NCBI GenBank assembly: GCA_910575165.1 | Contig: CAJTDS010000005.1 | Span: 62,001 to 126,000, forward strand | DNA from: Eggerthellaceae bacterium | Lineage (GTDB): Bacteria; Actinomycetota; Coriobacteriia; Coriobacteriales; Eggerthellaceae | Reading direction: 5' to 3' | DNA: 64,000 nucleotides | Shown here: positions 34,377 to 43,450 of the stretch, piece by piece | Layout of the letters: each line of letters opens with the position of its first letter | How positions within the stretch are numbered: the first letter of the stretch is position 1 | Position numbers and translations under genes: made by a program | The notes under the pieces: model-generated | What the model was told of the DNA's origin: nothing | Seen by the model: the letters and a program-made list of their open reading frames with translations, nothing else | The model's database searches: none

Positions 34377-35327
34377 ATGACAGAGTTCATGAGGCCTACG
34401 GTTATCACCGAAGAAGTCAGCGACACCGTCGCTCGCTACGTCGTCGAGCCCCTGGAGCGCGGCTACGGCCCGACGCTTGGCAACACCATGCGTCGCGTTC
34501 TGCTCTCCTCTCTCGACGGGGCGAAGGCCACGGCCATCCAGATCCAGGGCGTGCAGCACGAGTTCACTACGGCGGAAGGCGTTATCGAGGACATCACCGA
34601 CATCGTTCTGAACGTGAAGGGCTTGGTCTTTTCGGCCCTTACTGACGACGTTGAGGAAGCGGTCGCGCACCTGTCCGTCGAGGGCCCTTGCGTCGTTACC
34701 GGCGCCGATCTGCAGGTTCCCACCGAGTTCAGCTTGGTAAACCCCGATCACGTCATCGCTACGGTTGCAGATGGCGGCCAGCTGGACATGTCCATCCGTA
34801 TCGGAGTCGGCCGCGGCTACGTTAGCGCCGAGCGCAACAAGCGCTCCGAGGATTCCATCGGGGTCATCCATGTGGACTCCCTGTTCTCGCCGGTACGTCG
34901 CTGCACCATGAACGTGGAGGATACCCGCGTGGGCCAGCGCACCGACTACGACAAGCTGGTGCTCGAGGTGGAGACCGATGGATCCATCGACCCCACCGAG
35001 GCGGTTTGCCGTGCGGCGAATATCGTCAACCAGTACATGGGCGCTTTCCTGGGCCTGTCCGCCAGCGCGGACGACGAAGAGGCCGAGGTTGCTTCCATCT
35101 TCGCTCCCGAAGGCCAGGAGACGAATGCCGAGCTTGACAAGCAGATCGAGGATCTGGACCTGTCCGTGCGTTCCTACAACTGTCTGAAGCGTGCCGGCAT
35201 CCATTCCGTGCGTCAGCTGGTCGAGTTCTCCGAGAACGACCTGCTGAACATCCGCAACTTTGGCGCGAAGTCCATCGAGGAAGTGAAGGACAAGCTCATT
35301 TCCATGGACCTCAACTTGAAAATGTAG
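34377..35327 (+). CDS. rpoA: RNA polymerase alpha subunit
   Basis: 316 residues of normal length: N-terminal dimerisation and assembly domain (G-P-T-L-G-N-T-M-R-R-V-L-L-S-S), an acidic linker at about 225-250, and the C-terminal domain that binds UP elements and activators (R-S-Y-N-C-L-K-R-A-G-I-H-S-V-R-Q-L). TTAGGAGG-type site upstream. rplQ follows after 12 bases. Confidence 0.99.
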   Translation: MTEFMRPTVITEEVSDTVARYVVEPLERGYGPTLGNTMRRVLLSSLDGAKATAIQIQGVQHEFTTAEGVIEDITDIVLNVKGLVFSALTDDVEEAVAHLSVEGPCVVTGADLQVPTEFSLVNPDHVIATVADGGQLDMSIRIGVGRGYVSAERNKRSEDSIGVIHVDSLFSPVRRCTMNVEDTRVGQRTDYDKLVLEVETDGSIDPTEAVCRAANIVNQYMGAFLGLSASADDEEAEVASIFAPEGQETNAELDKQIEDLDLSVRSYNCLKRAGIHSVRQLVEFSENDLLNIRNFGAKSIEEVKDKLISMDLNLKM

Positions 35328-35339
35328 AAGAGGGTAGAT

Positions 35340-35981
35340 ATGCGACACAATTACAAGGGCCGCAAGCTTGGCACCGACTTCAGCCACACCAAGGCTATGA
35401 AGAAGAGCCTGGTTCAGGCCTTGTTCACCAACGACCGCATCAAGACGATCGAGTCTCGCGCCAAGGAGATTCGTCCCGACGTAGACAAGATCATCACCTG
35501 GGCGAAGAAGGGCGATTTGCACTCCCGCCGTCTGGCCATTGCGGCCCTGGGCGACAAGGAGCTGGTGCGCGAGGTCTTCGAGAAGGTCTCCCAGGGCATG
35601 TTCGCCGATCGCCAGGGCGGCTACACCCGCATCATGAAGCTGGGCAACCGCAAGGGCGACAACGCTCCCATGGTCATCATGGAGCTGGTGACCGAGCCTG
35701 TGAAGGCCAAGGCTGAGGAGAAGCCTGCGCCTAAGAAGGCTGCCAAGAAGACCACCCCGAAGAAGGTCGCCAAGGCCGAGACCGCCGAAGAGGAGAAGGC
35801 GGAAGAGGCTGTGGAGGCCAAGGAGGCCGAGGGCCAGGAGAAGGCCGCCGAAGAGGCTGCCGTCGAGGGCGAGAAGGCCGAAGCCGCCGAGGAGGTCAAG
35901 GCCGAGGAAGCCGCTGCCGAGGAGGCTGCTGCCGCTGACGCTGAGGCTGCCAAGAACGAGGAGAAGGACAAGGCCGAGTAG
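35340..35981 (+). CDS. rplQ: 50S ribosomal protein L17 with long Ala/Glu/Lys tail
   Basis: The first 118 or so residues are a normal L17 (R-H-N-Y-K-G-R-K-L-G, then F-T-N-D-R-I-K-T-I, then G-D-N-A-P-M-V-I-M-E-L). They are followed by an extension of about 95 residues, first Lys/Pro-rich (K-P-A-P-K-K-A-A-K-K) and then almost only Ala, Glu and Lys. Some actinobacterial L17 proteins have shorter tails of this kind. The tail is probably disordered; its function is unknown. Last gene of the operon, followed by a strong terminator. Confidence 0.97.
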   Translation: MRHNYKGRKLGTDFSHTKAMKKSLVQALFTNDRIKTIESRAKEIRPDVDKIITWAKKGDLHSRRLAIAALGDKELVREVFEKVSQGMFADRQGGYTRIMKLGNRKGDNAPMVIMELVTEPVKAKAEEKPAPKKAAKKTTPKKVAKAETAEEEKAEEAVEAKEAEGQEKAAEEAAVEGEKAEAAEEVKAEEAAAEEAAAADAEAAKNEEKDKAE

Positions 35982-36009
35982 CCAAGCTCTCTCCTGCAAG
36001 ACACGCGAT

Positions 36010-36047
36010 AAGCGGGCCGTCCGATCGGACGGCCCGCTTTCTTTTTC
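36010..36047 (+). terminator. Terminator of the infA-rplQ operon
   Basis: Perfect 30-base palindrome at 36010-36039 followed by TTTCTTTTT, 29 bases after the rplQ stop. Confidence 0.93.
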
Positions 36048-36370
36048 CGGCACTGAGCCTTGCTGAGTGGACCTTCTCCCCGGTCTTAGGGCGTACTGAC
36101 AGCGGTGGCCTTCGCCGGCGCCGCATTCTGCCGTGCGGTTTGCTTATTGAGTCTCCTTAAGGGAGGGGGTGCTGGGGTCTTGCAATGTGACCCTTCCGGC
36201 GTCACGCAAGCGTTGCCCTTCCGTTTCGCCTTGGTGGTCGCCTGGGCGGGGCGCGCGGGCCTACAATGGAGCCGTTCGGTAATCGTTGGGCCACGTGCGC
36301 TTATATGGTACATGGCCTCGGGAAAGACGCGACGCGCAACGAAGGTCGCGCCGCCTGGAAGGAGCTCATC
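36048..36370. other. 323-bp intergenic region, no gene recognised
   Basis: The stretch between the operon terminator and the small acidic protein gene. No reading frame has both a ribosome site and family similarity. A possible -10 (CTACAAT, about 36260) could serve the downstream gene, but no convincing -35 element accompanies it. Confidence 0.4.
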
Positions 36371-36592
36371 ATGGCTGACAGCAAGGAAGTGCGTTTGGAC
36401 GCCTACGCCGAGGACGATCTGCGTCGCATCGAGGACGAGGTTCGGCAGGAGGCCATCGCATCGGTAGAGGACTTCGACGCTATGGGCGATGCTCAGGCCG
36501 CAGCCGAGGCCGCCGAAACCGCCTTCGCGTTCGAGACTGCCGAGGGTGCGAGCGACAAGATCGAGGCCGAGGTCGAGAAGCGTCTGAGCTAA
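36371..36592 (+). CDS. Small acidic protein of unknown function
   Basis: 73 residues, strongly acidic and Ala-rich, predicted all-helical (E-D-D-L-R-R-I-E-D-E-V-R-Q-E-A). No signal, membrane helix or catalytic motif. The start is supported by GAAGGAG six bases before the ATG; the frame is open further upstream but without a site. Codon use resembles that of neighbouring genes. Not recognised as a named family. It ends just before a 40-bp palindrome that separates it from the convergent kinase gene. Confidence 0.6.
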   Translation: MADSKEVRLDAYAEDDLRRIEDEVRQEAIASVEDFDAMGDAQAAAEAAETAFAFETAEGASDKIEAEVEKRLS

Positions 36593-36644
36593 ATCCCCCA
36601 AGACGCAACGAGAGGCGGTTTAAGCCTGCTTTTCACCTTGAAAC

Positions 36645-36684
36645 GAGAATCCCCCCCGGTTCGCGCGAACCGGGGGGGATTCTC
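36645..36684. terminator. 40-bp palindrome between convergent genes
   Basis: Perfect palindrome with seven-C and seven-G runs in the stem, placed between the small acidic gene and the convergent pknB operon. Only weak T-rich sequence on either side, so a bidirectional terminator is likely but not certain. Confidence 0.65.
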
Positions 36685-36756
36685 TTGCTCTCAGAGGCCG
36701 GTAGCGCCGACCCGAATCACTTGCCTTAGGTGCGGGCTGGCGTGCAGCCCGGCTTT

Positions 36757-38898
36757 CTAGGCGGCCTCGTTCTGCGCGCCGGCCCCGCCTTGCGCATCAC
36801 CGTTGCCGCCGCCTTCGTTGCCGCCCGGCTGCTGAGTGCCCGGATCCGTCGTGCCCGGGTTGGTGGTACCGGGGTTTTCGGGTTCGGGAGCGCTCGGCTG
36901 CGACTGCTGGAAGTCCACGTAGATGGTGACATCGCCGGTGGGGCGGATAGTGTAGGTGCCGCCCGACGAGCTGACGCCGTCGATGCCCGAGGTGGAAGCA
37001 ACCACGAACCCGTCGTAGGGGGTGATGGTGACGGTGACCTGGCCGCCCTCTTCCACCTGGGAGGCGCTGGCGGACACGGTGCCTCCGCCGTTGCTGTTCA
37101 CGGACACGTAGTAGGTGCTCTTCTGGGGTCCGCTGGAAAGCGTGAGCGTGACTACCGTGGACTTGTCCTCCTTCGAACCGCCGGAGGGCAGCTGGCTGAT
37201 CACGGTGTCCTTCGGCTGGTCGGAGCTTACGTAGGTGAGGTTGTTCATATCCACCTCGAACCCGGCCCCGTTGAGGGTGGCGATGGCATCGGTGAGCGAC
37301 TTGCCCACGACGGAGGGCACATCCGAGCCCTCCTTGCCCAGGGACACGTAGTAGGTGACCGTGGAGTTCTTCGACACCTCGGTGCCGGCGTCGGGGCTGG
37401 TGCGGATGACCTTGTCCTTGTCGACGCTGTCGCTGTACTCGGCCGCACCGGCCTCGGCCTTAAGCCCCGCCTCTTGGATGAGCTTGCGTGCCTCGTCGGC
37501 GGTGCGTCCCCTTACGTCGGGGACGGGCACCTGCTCGGTGCCTTTGGACACCTTGAGCTTCACCAGGGTACCTGGATCCATCTTCTTGCCGCTGGTGGGG
37601 TCTTGGCTGATGACGATGCCCGGCTCCACCGTGTCGTTGTTCACTTCCTCGACGTCCACGGTAAAGCCCAGATCCACCAGCTTCTTGCGGGCGTCGTCGA
37701 CGTTGTCGTCCACGACGCTGGGCACCACGATGGCGTCGGGCTTGTCGGATTCGGGAGACCCCAGGGCATTCATGACGAAGAAGGCGATGGCCGCGATGGC
37801 CGCGATGGCGAGCACCAGGCCTAGGACGGCTTTGATGGCCTTGGGGCCGCTTCCGCTGCCGGAGCGGTTGTCGGGCTCGGGGCGGTAGCTGGCGGAGCGC
37901 CCCTGGCCGGGCGCGTTGTACCCGGCGTCGAAGTCGCGATGCTGGCCGTTGCCGACGGCGGTCATGACGGCGGTGCCGGCGATACCGGCTCCGGCCATCC
38001 CGGCGCCTGCGGCCCCCATAGCGCCCATGACCGAGGTCTCGGCGCTGTTGAAGTTACCCAGTTGCACGGGGCGCCCGGCCAGGTAGTCCATGAGCGCCGC
38101 GCGCATGTCCTTGGCCGTGGCGAAGCGCATGTCGGGGTTCTTCTCCATGGCCTTCAGGATGATGGCCTCAAGCGCCGGATCCAGATCGGGGTTCACGTCG
38201 CAGGGGGGAACGGGCAGGTCGTTTACCTGCTGCATGGCCACGGACACGGCGTCGGGACCGTCGAAGGGCAGCTGGCCGGTGCAGGCTTCGTACATGACCA
38301 CGCCCAGCGAGTAGATGTCGCTGGCGGCCGTGAGCTCGCGTCCCTGGGCCTGTTCGGGCGAGATGTAGTGGGCGGTGCCCAGCACAGACGAGGTCTTGGT
38401 CATCACCGAGTTCTTCGCCCGGGCAATGCCGAAGTCCATGACCTTCACGTTGCCGTCGGGCTGCACCATGATGTTCTGCGGCTTGATGTCGCGGTGGATG
38501 ATGTCAAGGCCGTGGGCGGTGGTGAGCGCCTGGCATACCTGGGCGCCGATCTCGGCTACCTTGCGCTGGTTGATGGCGCCGCGCTCGTTGATGGCGGTCT
38601 TCAGGTCGGAGCCGCGGATGTACTCCATGACGATGTAGTAGGTGCCGTCGTCCTGGCCCCAGTCGTAGACGTTGACTATGTAGGGGTTGGACAGGTTGGC
38701 TGCAGCGGCAGCCTCCTGCTTGAAGCGCTTGGTGAAGACGGGGTCGGCCGCGTACTGCGGCAGCATCACCTTCACGGCCACCAAGCGCCCGAGGACCTCG
38801 TCCTGCGCCTGGTAGACCTCGGCCATGCCGCCGATGCCGATGCGCTCCGTGATGCGGTAGCGGTTGTTGAACACCCTGCCAATCATGTTCCCGGTCAC
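36757..38898 (-). CDS. pknB: Membrane Ser/Thr protein kinase with PASTA domains (PknB/Stk type)
   Basis: 713 residues, GTG start with AAAGGAG. Kinase domain at 10-275: glycine loop G-I-G-G-M-A-E-V-Y, Lys43, catalytic H-R-D-I-K-P with Asp137, D-F-G at 155-157. One membrane helix at 354-377 is followed by three extracellular PASTA repeats (about 391-452, 456-525, 527-596), which bind peptidoglycan fragments. The C-terminal 115 residues add a beta-rich module (Y-Y-V-S-V-N-S-N-G-G-G) and a Pro/Gly/Thr tail not usual in this kinase. Last gene of the fhaA operon, after a 123-bp gap that may hold its own promoter. Controls cell-wall growth and division by phosphorylation. Confidence 0.96.
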   Translation of the reverse strand: MTGNMIGRVFNNRYRITERIGIGGMAEVYQAQDEVLGRLVAVKVMLPQYAADPVFTKRFKQEAAAAANLSNPYIVNVYDWGQDDGTYYIVMEYIRGSDLKTAINERGAINQRKVAEIGAQVCQALTTAHGLDIIHRDIKPQNIMVQPDGNVKVMDFGIARAKNSVMTKTSSVLGTAHYISPEQAQGRELTAASDIYSLGVVMYEACTGQLPFDGPDAVSVAMQQVNDLPVPPCDVNPDLDPALEAIILKAMEKNPDMRFATAKDMRAALMDYLAGRPVQLGNFNSAETSVMGAMGAAGAGMAGAGIAGTAVMTAVGNGQHRDFDAGYNAPGQGRSASYRPEPDNRSGSGSGPKAIKAVLGLVLAIAAIAAIAFFVMNALGSPESDKPDAIVVPSVVDDNVDDARKKLVDLGFTVDVEEVNNDTVEPGIVISQDPTSGKKMDPGTLVKLKVSKGTEQVPVPDVRGRTADEARKLIQEAGLKAEAGAAEYSDSVDKDKVIRTSPDAGTEVSKNSTVTYYVSLGKEGSDVPSVVGKSLTDAIATLNGAGFEVDMNNLTYVSSDQPKDTVISQLPSGGSKEDKSTVVTLTLSSGPQKSTYYVSVNSNGGGTVSASASQVEEGGQVTVTITPYDGFVVASTSGIDGVSSSGGTYTIRPTGDVTIYVDFQQSQPSAPEPENPGTTNPGTTDPGTQQPGGNEGGGNGDAQGGAGAQNEAA

Positions 38899-39021
38899 GT
38901 TTTAACTCCTTTTGGCCCATGCTGGTTCGTGCGCGTTATTCAGTATGGAGCAGCGAGCGTTCCCCGAAGCGGTGTTACGGAACGAGCGCGCAATTACCTG
39001 TAGCATATCAGGATACCTCAT

Positions 39022-41826
39022 CTACAAAACTCCTTGCACCTGCAAAGCCGTATTCAACACGTTTTGCGCTTTAGCGGCGCCGGAGTTCTCGCGGCCCTGG
39101 CCGTTCGCCTCGAACTTCTCGATGACGATGGCCACCACCACCTGCGGGTTGTCCGCCGGCGCGAAGCCGACGAACCAGCTGTCGTCGCCGGTGTCCTTCT
39201 CGGCGGTGCCGGTCTTGCCCGCTACCTCCACGCCGCTTACGGCGGCCAGGGTGCCGGTGCCGCTGGTGACGACGCCCTTCAGGATGTCGGTCACGGCGGC
39301 GGCGGTGTCGGGCGAGATGGCGTCGAGGAGTTTGGAGGGGCTGGCTGTGAAGCTGCGGGCGCCGTTGGCCCCGTAGATGCCGTCAACCAGGTAGGGCTTC
39401 ATGATAGTTCCCTCGTTGGCGATGCCGGCGCCCACCAGGGCCATCTCCAGCACCGTGGCCTGGGGCCCGGCGGGGCTGGGATGGTTGTCGGTCTCGTTCT
39501 CGCCCACAGGTTCGCCGGCCGCCGCCCAAGCTGTCTCCCAGGTGGTCATGTCGGCGGGGTCGGGCATGAGCGAGGTGTAGAGCGGCAGCTGGAAGTCGAG
39601 GGGGTCGTTGAACCCGAAGGCCTCCGCCCCCTTCACCAGGCGCTCGGCGCCCATCTCCACGCCAAGCTGGCCGAAGACGGTGTTGGACGAGAGCTCGGTG
39701 GCGCGGCGCAGGGTGATCTGGCCGTAGTCGATGCTGTCGAAATTGGTGACCGGGGCGTTGCCGATGTCCATGGTGCCCGGGGAGTTGTAGACGGAATCGG
39801 CCGTGGCCACCCCGTCCTGCAAGGCGGTGGCCAACGACACCATCTTGAAGGTGGAGCCCGGGGCGTACAGCGCCAGGGTGGCGCGGTTGAGCATGGCGCT
39901 GTCGTCGTCGACGTTGCCTTCGGCGGCGGCCTGCAGCAGCTCGGCGAACTGGGAGGCGTCGTAGGTGGGGGAGGAGGCCATGGCCAGCACGGCGCCGGTC
40001 TTCGGGTCCAGCACCACGCAGGCGCCCACGTTGCCTACCAGGGCGTCCTGGGCGGCCTGCTGGATGGTGGAGTTGATGGTGAGGGTGACGTCGTTGCCGT
40101 CCACGCCCGAGCCGGCAAGGCTCTTCAAAACGTCGGTCCAGGTGGCGAAGTTGCGGTCGCCCTTCAAGGTGTCATTGAAGCTCTGCTCGATGCCGGAGGT
40201 GCCGTACTGGTCCGAAGCGTAGCCCACGATATGGGCCGCCAGGTCGCCGGCAGGGTAGACGCGCTCGTAGGTGCCTTCGTCGGTGAGGACGCTTTCCGCC
40301 AGCACCACTCCGTCGTAGGTGGCGATGGTGCCGCGGTGGTTGCGGGCCTCCTTCATCATGGTGTGGTTGTTGCCGGCCATGTTCTGGTACTCGCCCGCCT
40401 GCACCACCATGATAAGGGTGAGGTTGGCCACGAGCGCCGCGAACATGAGCGCGATGACGATGAGGGTGCCGGTGAGCCGGCGGCCCAGGGATATACGGCC
40501 GAGCACGCCGGTGCCGCCGTGGGCCGACGAGATGGAGGTGGTGGTCATCTCGGTTTCCACGCCGGTGCCCTCGTCCCCGGCCCGCAGCAGCAGCGCCACG
40601 GCGATGAAGCTGGCCAGAAGCGACGAGCCGCCCTGGCTGATGAAGGGCAGCGTCAGGCCCGTGAGGGGGATGAGCCGCGTGACGCCGCCCACGATGATGA
40701 ACGCCTGCAGCACGATGAGCGCGGTGGCGCCCACGGCCACGAAGGAGCTGACGTCGCTTTTGGCCCGGGCGGCGGTGACGAAGCCGCGGATGGCCAGGCA
40801 CAGGTACAGAAGCAGGATCCCGGCCGCTCCCAGAAGGCCTATCTCCTCGGCGATGGCGGCGAAGATGAAGTCGCTCTCCACCACGGGGATGGGGATGGCC
40901 CCCGCCAGGCCGCGGCCCACGCCCACGCCGAACAGGTCGCCGTCGGCGATGGAGTAGAGGGCCTGGGTGAGCTGGTAGCCGGTGTTCTGCGCGTCGGCGA
41001 AGGGGTTAAGCCAGGTAGCCACGCGCACCTGCACGTGGTCGAAGGCGCCGTAGGCGAAGACGCCGCCTATGGCGATGAGCCCCAGGGCGGTGATCACGTA
41101 GAGCTTCTTGCCCGTGGCCACGTAGAGCATGGTCAGGAACACCAGGAAGAAGACGAGCGCGCTTCCCAGGTCCTTCTCGAACACTACGATGACGAGGGCC
41201 ATGCCCCACATGAGCAGCAGGGGCAGCAGCGTGCGGAAGTCCGGCAGGCGCAGCGGCCCTACGCGCAGGGTGAACACGGAGAGCATCTCGCGGTTCTGGG
41301 CCAAGTAGCCGGCCAGGAACAGCACGATGAGGATCTTCGCCAGCTCGCCGGGCTGGAAGGAGTAGCTGCCAAGGTGAATCCAGATGCGGCTTCCGTAGAT
41401 CTCCTGGCCAAGGCCCGGGATCAGCGGCGAAAGCAGCAGCAGGAAGCCCAGCAGCATGAGTGTGTACTTGTAGTTGACGATCTTGTGCAGGTGCTTGCTT
41501 GCAGCCAGCACCACGATCATGCAGCCGATGCCCATGAACAGAAACATCAGCTGGTTGACGGCCAGGTTGGGCGTCAGGCGCGTGACGAAGGCGATGCCGA
41601 TGCCCGACAGCGCGAAGGCGATGGGCAGGATGGCGGAGTCGGCGTCGGGCGCCAGCTTGCGGATGGACAGATGCGCGACGAAGAACGCGGCGAAAATGCC
41701 CAGCGGCACTCCCAGCGTGTTCATGTTGAGCGGCTGGTCCTGGTTAAGCGCAATCATGGCGAACAGCGCGATGACCAGGGGAGCTGCCAGGAACAGCAGG
41801 ATGAGTTCCAGGTTCCTGCGCGTCAT
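39022..41826 (-). CDS. Natural fusion of a SEDS glycosyltransferase (RodA/FtsW) and a class B penicillin-binding protein
   Basis: 934 residues in one unbroken frame. Residues 1-415 are a SEDS protein with about 12 membrane helices, including E-K-D-L-G-S-A with the conserved catalytic-site Asp219 and F-I-S-Q-G-G. A linker of about 35 residues leads to a membrane helix (452-474) and a class B PBP: active-site Ser658 in S-T-F-K, then S-S-N in E-L-S-S-N-T-V and K-T-G near 870. SEDS proteins polymerise glycan strands and class B PBPs crosslink them; they normally act as a complex of two proteins. The ATG overlaps the phosphatase stop by four bases. In most actinobacteria rodA and pbpA are separate genes at this position. 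Confidence 0.96.
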   Translation of the reverse strand: MTRRNLELILLFLAAPLVIALFAMIALNQDQPLNMNTLGVPLGIFAAFFVAHLSIRKLAPDADSAILPIAFALSGIGIAFVTRLTPNLAVNQLMFLFMGIGCMIVVLAASKHLHKIVNYKYTLMLLGFLLLLSPLIPGLGQEIYGSRIWIHLGSYSFQPGELAKILIVLFLAGYLAQNREMLSVFTLRVGPLRLPDFRTLLPLLLMWGMALVIVVFEKDLGSALVFFLVFLTMLYVATGKKLYVITALGLIAIGGVFAYGAFDHVQVRVATWLNPFADAQNTGYQLTQALYSIADGDLFGVGVGRGLAGAIPIPVVESDFIFAAIAEEIGLLGAAGILLLYLCLAIRGFVTAARAKSDVSSFVAVGATALIVLQAFIIVGGVTRLIPLTGLTLPFISQGGSSLLASFIAVALLLRAGDEGTGVETEMTTTSISSAHGGTGVLGRISLGRRLTGTLIVIALMFAALVANLTLIMVVQAGEYQNMAGNNHTMMKEARNHRGTIATYDGVVLAESVLTDEGTYERVYPAGDLAAHIVGYASDQYGTSGIEQSFNDTLKGDRNFATWTDVLKSLAGSGVDGNDVTLTINSTIQQAAQDALVGNVGACVVLDPKTGAVLAMASSPTYDASQFAELLQAAAEGNVDDDSAMLNRATLALYAPGSTFKMVSLATALQDGVATADSVYNSPGTMDIGNAPVTNFDSIDYGQITLRRATELSSNTVFGQLGVEMGAERLVKGAEAFGFNDPLDFQLPLYTSLMPDPADMTTWETAWAAAGEPVGENETDNHPSPAGPQATVLEMALVGAGIANEGTIMKPYLVDGIYGANGARSFTASPSKLLDAISPDTAAAVTDILKGVVTSGTGTLAAVSGVEVAGKTGTAEKDTGDDSWFVGFAPADNPQVVVAIVIEKFEANGQGRENSGAAKAQNVLNTALQVQGVL

Positions 41827-43010
41827 TGCGCCGCGCTTTCGCCGCCGGGGCCTTCCGCCTGCTCGCCGTTGGCGCTCTTGCCGTCGGCGTCCTCGTCAGA
41901 CTCTGCGGTCTTGCCCGTGCGGGTCTGCGCCTCCTGCTTGTAGGTTTCCACCAGCGCTTCGGCGGCGGCCAGGTTGTCCACGGGGATGCCGCTGTTCAGG
42001 CGGTTGATGGTGCCGGGCTGCAGATCGCCTGCGGACACGTCGGTCTGGCGTTCGAGCTGCGAGAAGCTCTGCCCCAGCACCTCGCCGGGCACGCCGCGGA
42101 AGATGGCCACCTTGCCCTGGTGTATGCCCAGGTAGGCCGAGTTCTCCACGTAGGCCTTGCCGGCGAAGACGGCGCCTGCCGCCACGGCTACGAGCAGCAG
42201 GATGCACAGCAGCACGGAGAGCTTCGTCTTCACGGCCGCCTTCTTGCGGTGCTTCTCCTTGAAGCCGTCGATGTCCACTACGATGACGGTGATGTTGTCG
42301 TAGCCGCCCGCTTCGATGGCCTCGTTGACCAGCTGCGACGCGCATCGCTGCGCGTCTCCTATGCGTCCGAGGGTGTCGGCGATGCGGTCGTCGGTGAGCA
42401 TGGTGGACAGGCCGTCGGAGCACAGAAGCAGCCGGTCGCCGGCTTCCACGTTGAGCTCGTAGATGTCCGGCTGCATGAGCGGGTCGCTGCCGAGGGCCCG
42501 GGTGATCACCGAGCGCTTCGGGTGCACGCGCGCCTCTTCCGGCGTGATGTCTCCGGCTTCGATGAGCTCGGCCATGAGGCTGTGGTCGCGGGTGACCTGC
42601 TGCAGCTCTCCTTTGTGCATAAGGTAGGCGCGGGAATCTCCCACCTGGGCGATGACCAGGCGCTCGCCTTCCAGCAGGGCGGCGGTGACCGTGCAGCCCA
42701 TGCCCTCGCGGCCCCGTTCGTCGTGGCTGGCCTCGATCACCTCGCGGTTCGCCTCCACCACGGCGTCCGCCAGCCCTTGGGCGTCGGCGTGGGCCGGTGC
42801 GGCGGCCACGATGGTGTTCACGGCGATTTCGGAAGCTACCTCCCCCGCGGCATGGCCGCCCATGCCGTCGGCCACCACGTACAGAGGTGGGCTCACCGCC
42901 AGGCTGTCCTCGTTGTGGTCGCGCAGGCAGCCCACGTCGGTGCGGCTGCCGAAGGGGGTCAGGTGGCCCTTGCGCGTATGCTGGGTGGAGGTGTAGGACT
43001 TCTTGGCCAT
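41823..43010 (-). CDS. pstP: PP2C-type Ser/Thr phosphatase
   Basis: 395 residues. The catalytic domain at 15-250 has the metal-binding motifs of PP2C phosphatases (H-N-E-D-S, A-D-G-M-G-G-H, D-N-I-T-V-I-V). A membrane helix lies at about 262-284, then an extracellular segment and an acidic tail. It reverses phosphorylation by the PknB kinase and acts on FHA and cell-wall proteins. Overlaps the upstream FHA gene by one base and the downstream fusion gene by four, so translation is coupled throughout. Confidence 0.95.
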   Translation of the reverse strand: MAKKSYTSTQHTRKGHLTPFGSRTDVGCLRDHNEDSLAVSPPLYVVADGMGGHAAGEVASEIAVNTIVAAAPAHADAQGLADAVVEANREVIEASHDERGREGMGCTVTAALLEGERLVIAQVGDSRAYLMHKGELQQVTRDHSLMAELIEAGDITPEEARVHPKRSVITRALGSDPLMQPDIYELNVEAGDRLLLCSDGLSTMLTDDRIADTLGRIGDAQRCASQLVNEAIEAGGYDNITVIVVDIDGFKEKHRKKAAVKTKLSVLLCILLLVAVAAGAVFAGKAYVENSAYLGIHQGKVAIFRGVPGEVLGQSFSQLERQTDVSAGDLQPGTINRLNSGIPVDNLAAAEALVETYKQEAQTRTGKTAESDEDADGKSANGEQAEGPGGESAAQ

Positions 43011-43423
43011 CAGTTGTACCGCACCCTCATTGATACGTCGCCCACCGTGATGACATCGCCGTCTCGCAGGGCGACCGGGTCGGCGATGAAGCTACCGTTT
43101 ACACTGGTACCGTTCGTGGATCCCAGGTCCTCGACGAACAGGTTCTGCCCCATGGGCTGGAAGCGCGCATGGCGCCCCGACACGTAGCCGGCGCCCACCA
43201 CGATGTCGGCCCCCGGGGCGCGCCCCACGATGACCGGGCCGCGCACCACCATGGACACGCCACGCAGCTCCTTGGGCCCGCGCTCCACCGACAGCTTCCA
43301 CGTGCGCTCCTTCTTCCGCTGGCCGCGCACAAGCCCGATGCCCGTCTTCATGATGGCGAAGAGGAACACGTACAGGATGGCGACGAAGAGCAGCCGGACG
43401 ATGAGCAAAACGATGTCGATCAT
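43010..43423 (-). CDS. fhaB: Membrane-anchored FHA-domain protein (FhaB type)
   Basis: 137 residues. N-terminal membrane helix at 5-25, then a forkhead-associated domain from about 55 (I-V-G-R-A, S-G-R-H-A-R-F, L-G-S-T-N-G-T). FHA domains bind phosphothreonine, and in mycobacteria FhaB (FipA) links the kinases to the division machinery. Same position as in other actinobacteria, between fhaA and pstP. Confidence 0.93.
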   Translation of the reverse strand: MIDIVLLIVRLLFVAILYVFLFAIMKTGIGLVRGQRKKERTWKLSVERGPKELRGVSMVVRGPVIVGRAPGADIVVGAGYVSGRHARFQPMGQNLFVEDLGSTNGTSVNGSFIADPVALRDGDVITVGDVSMRVRYN

Positions 43424-43450
43424 GGAAGCTTCGTTTCTCTGGCCTGCGGT

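Noticed and set aside
39034-41943. 969-codon open frame on the plus strand opposite the SEDS-PBP fusion
   Set aside because: Antisense shadow: repetitive Gly/His/Gln/Glu composition, no ribosome site, and the opposite strand has clear active-site motifs.
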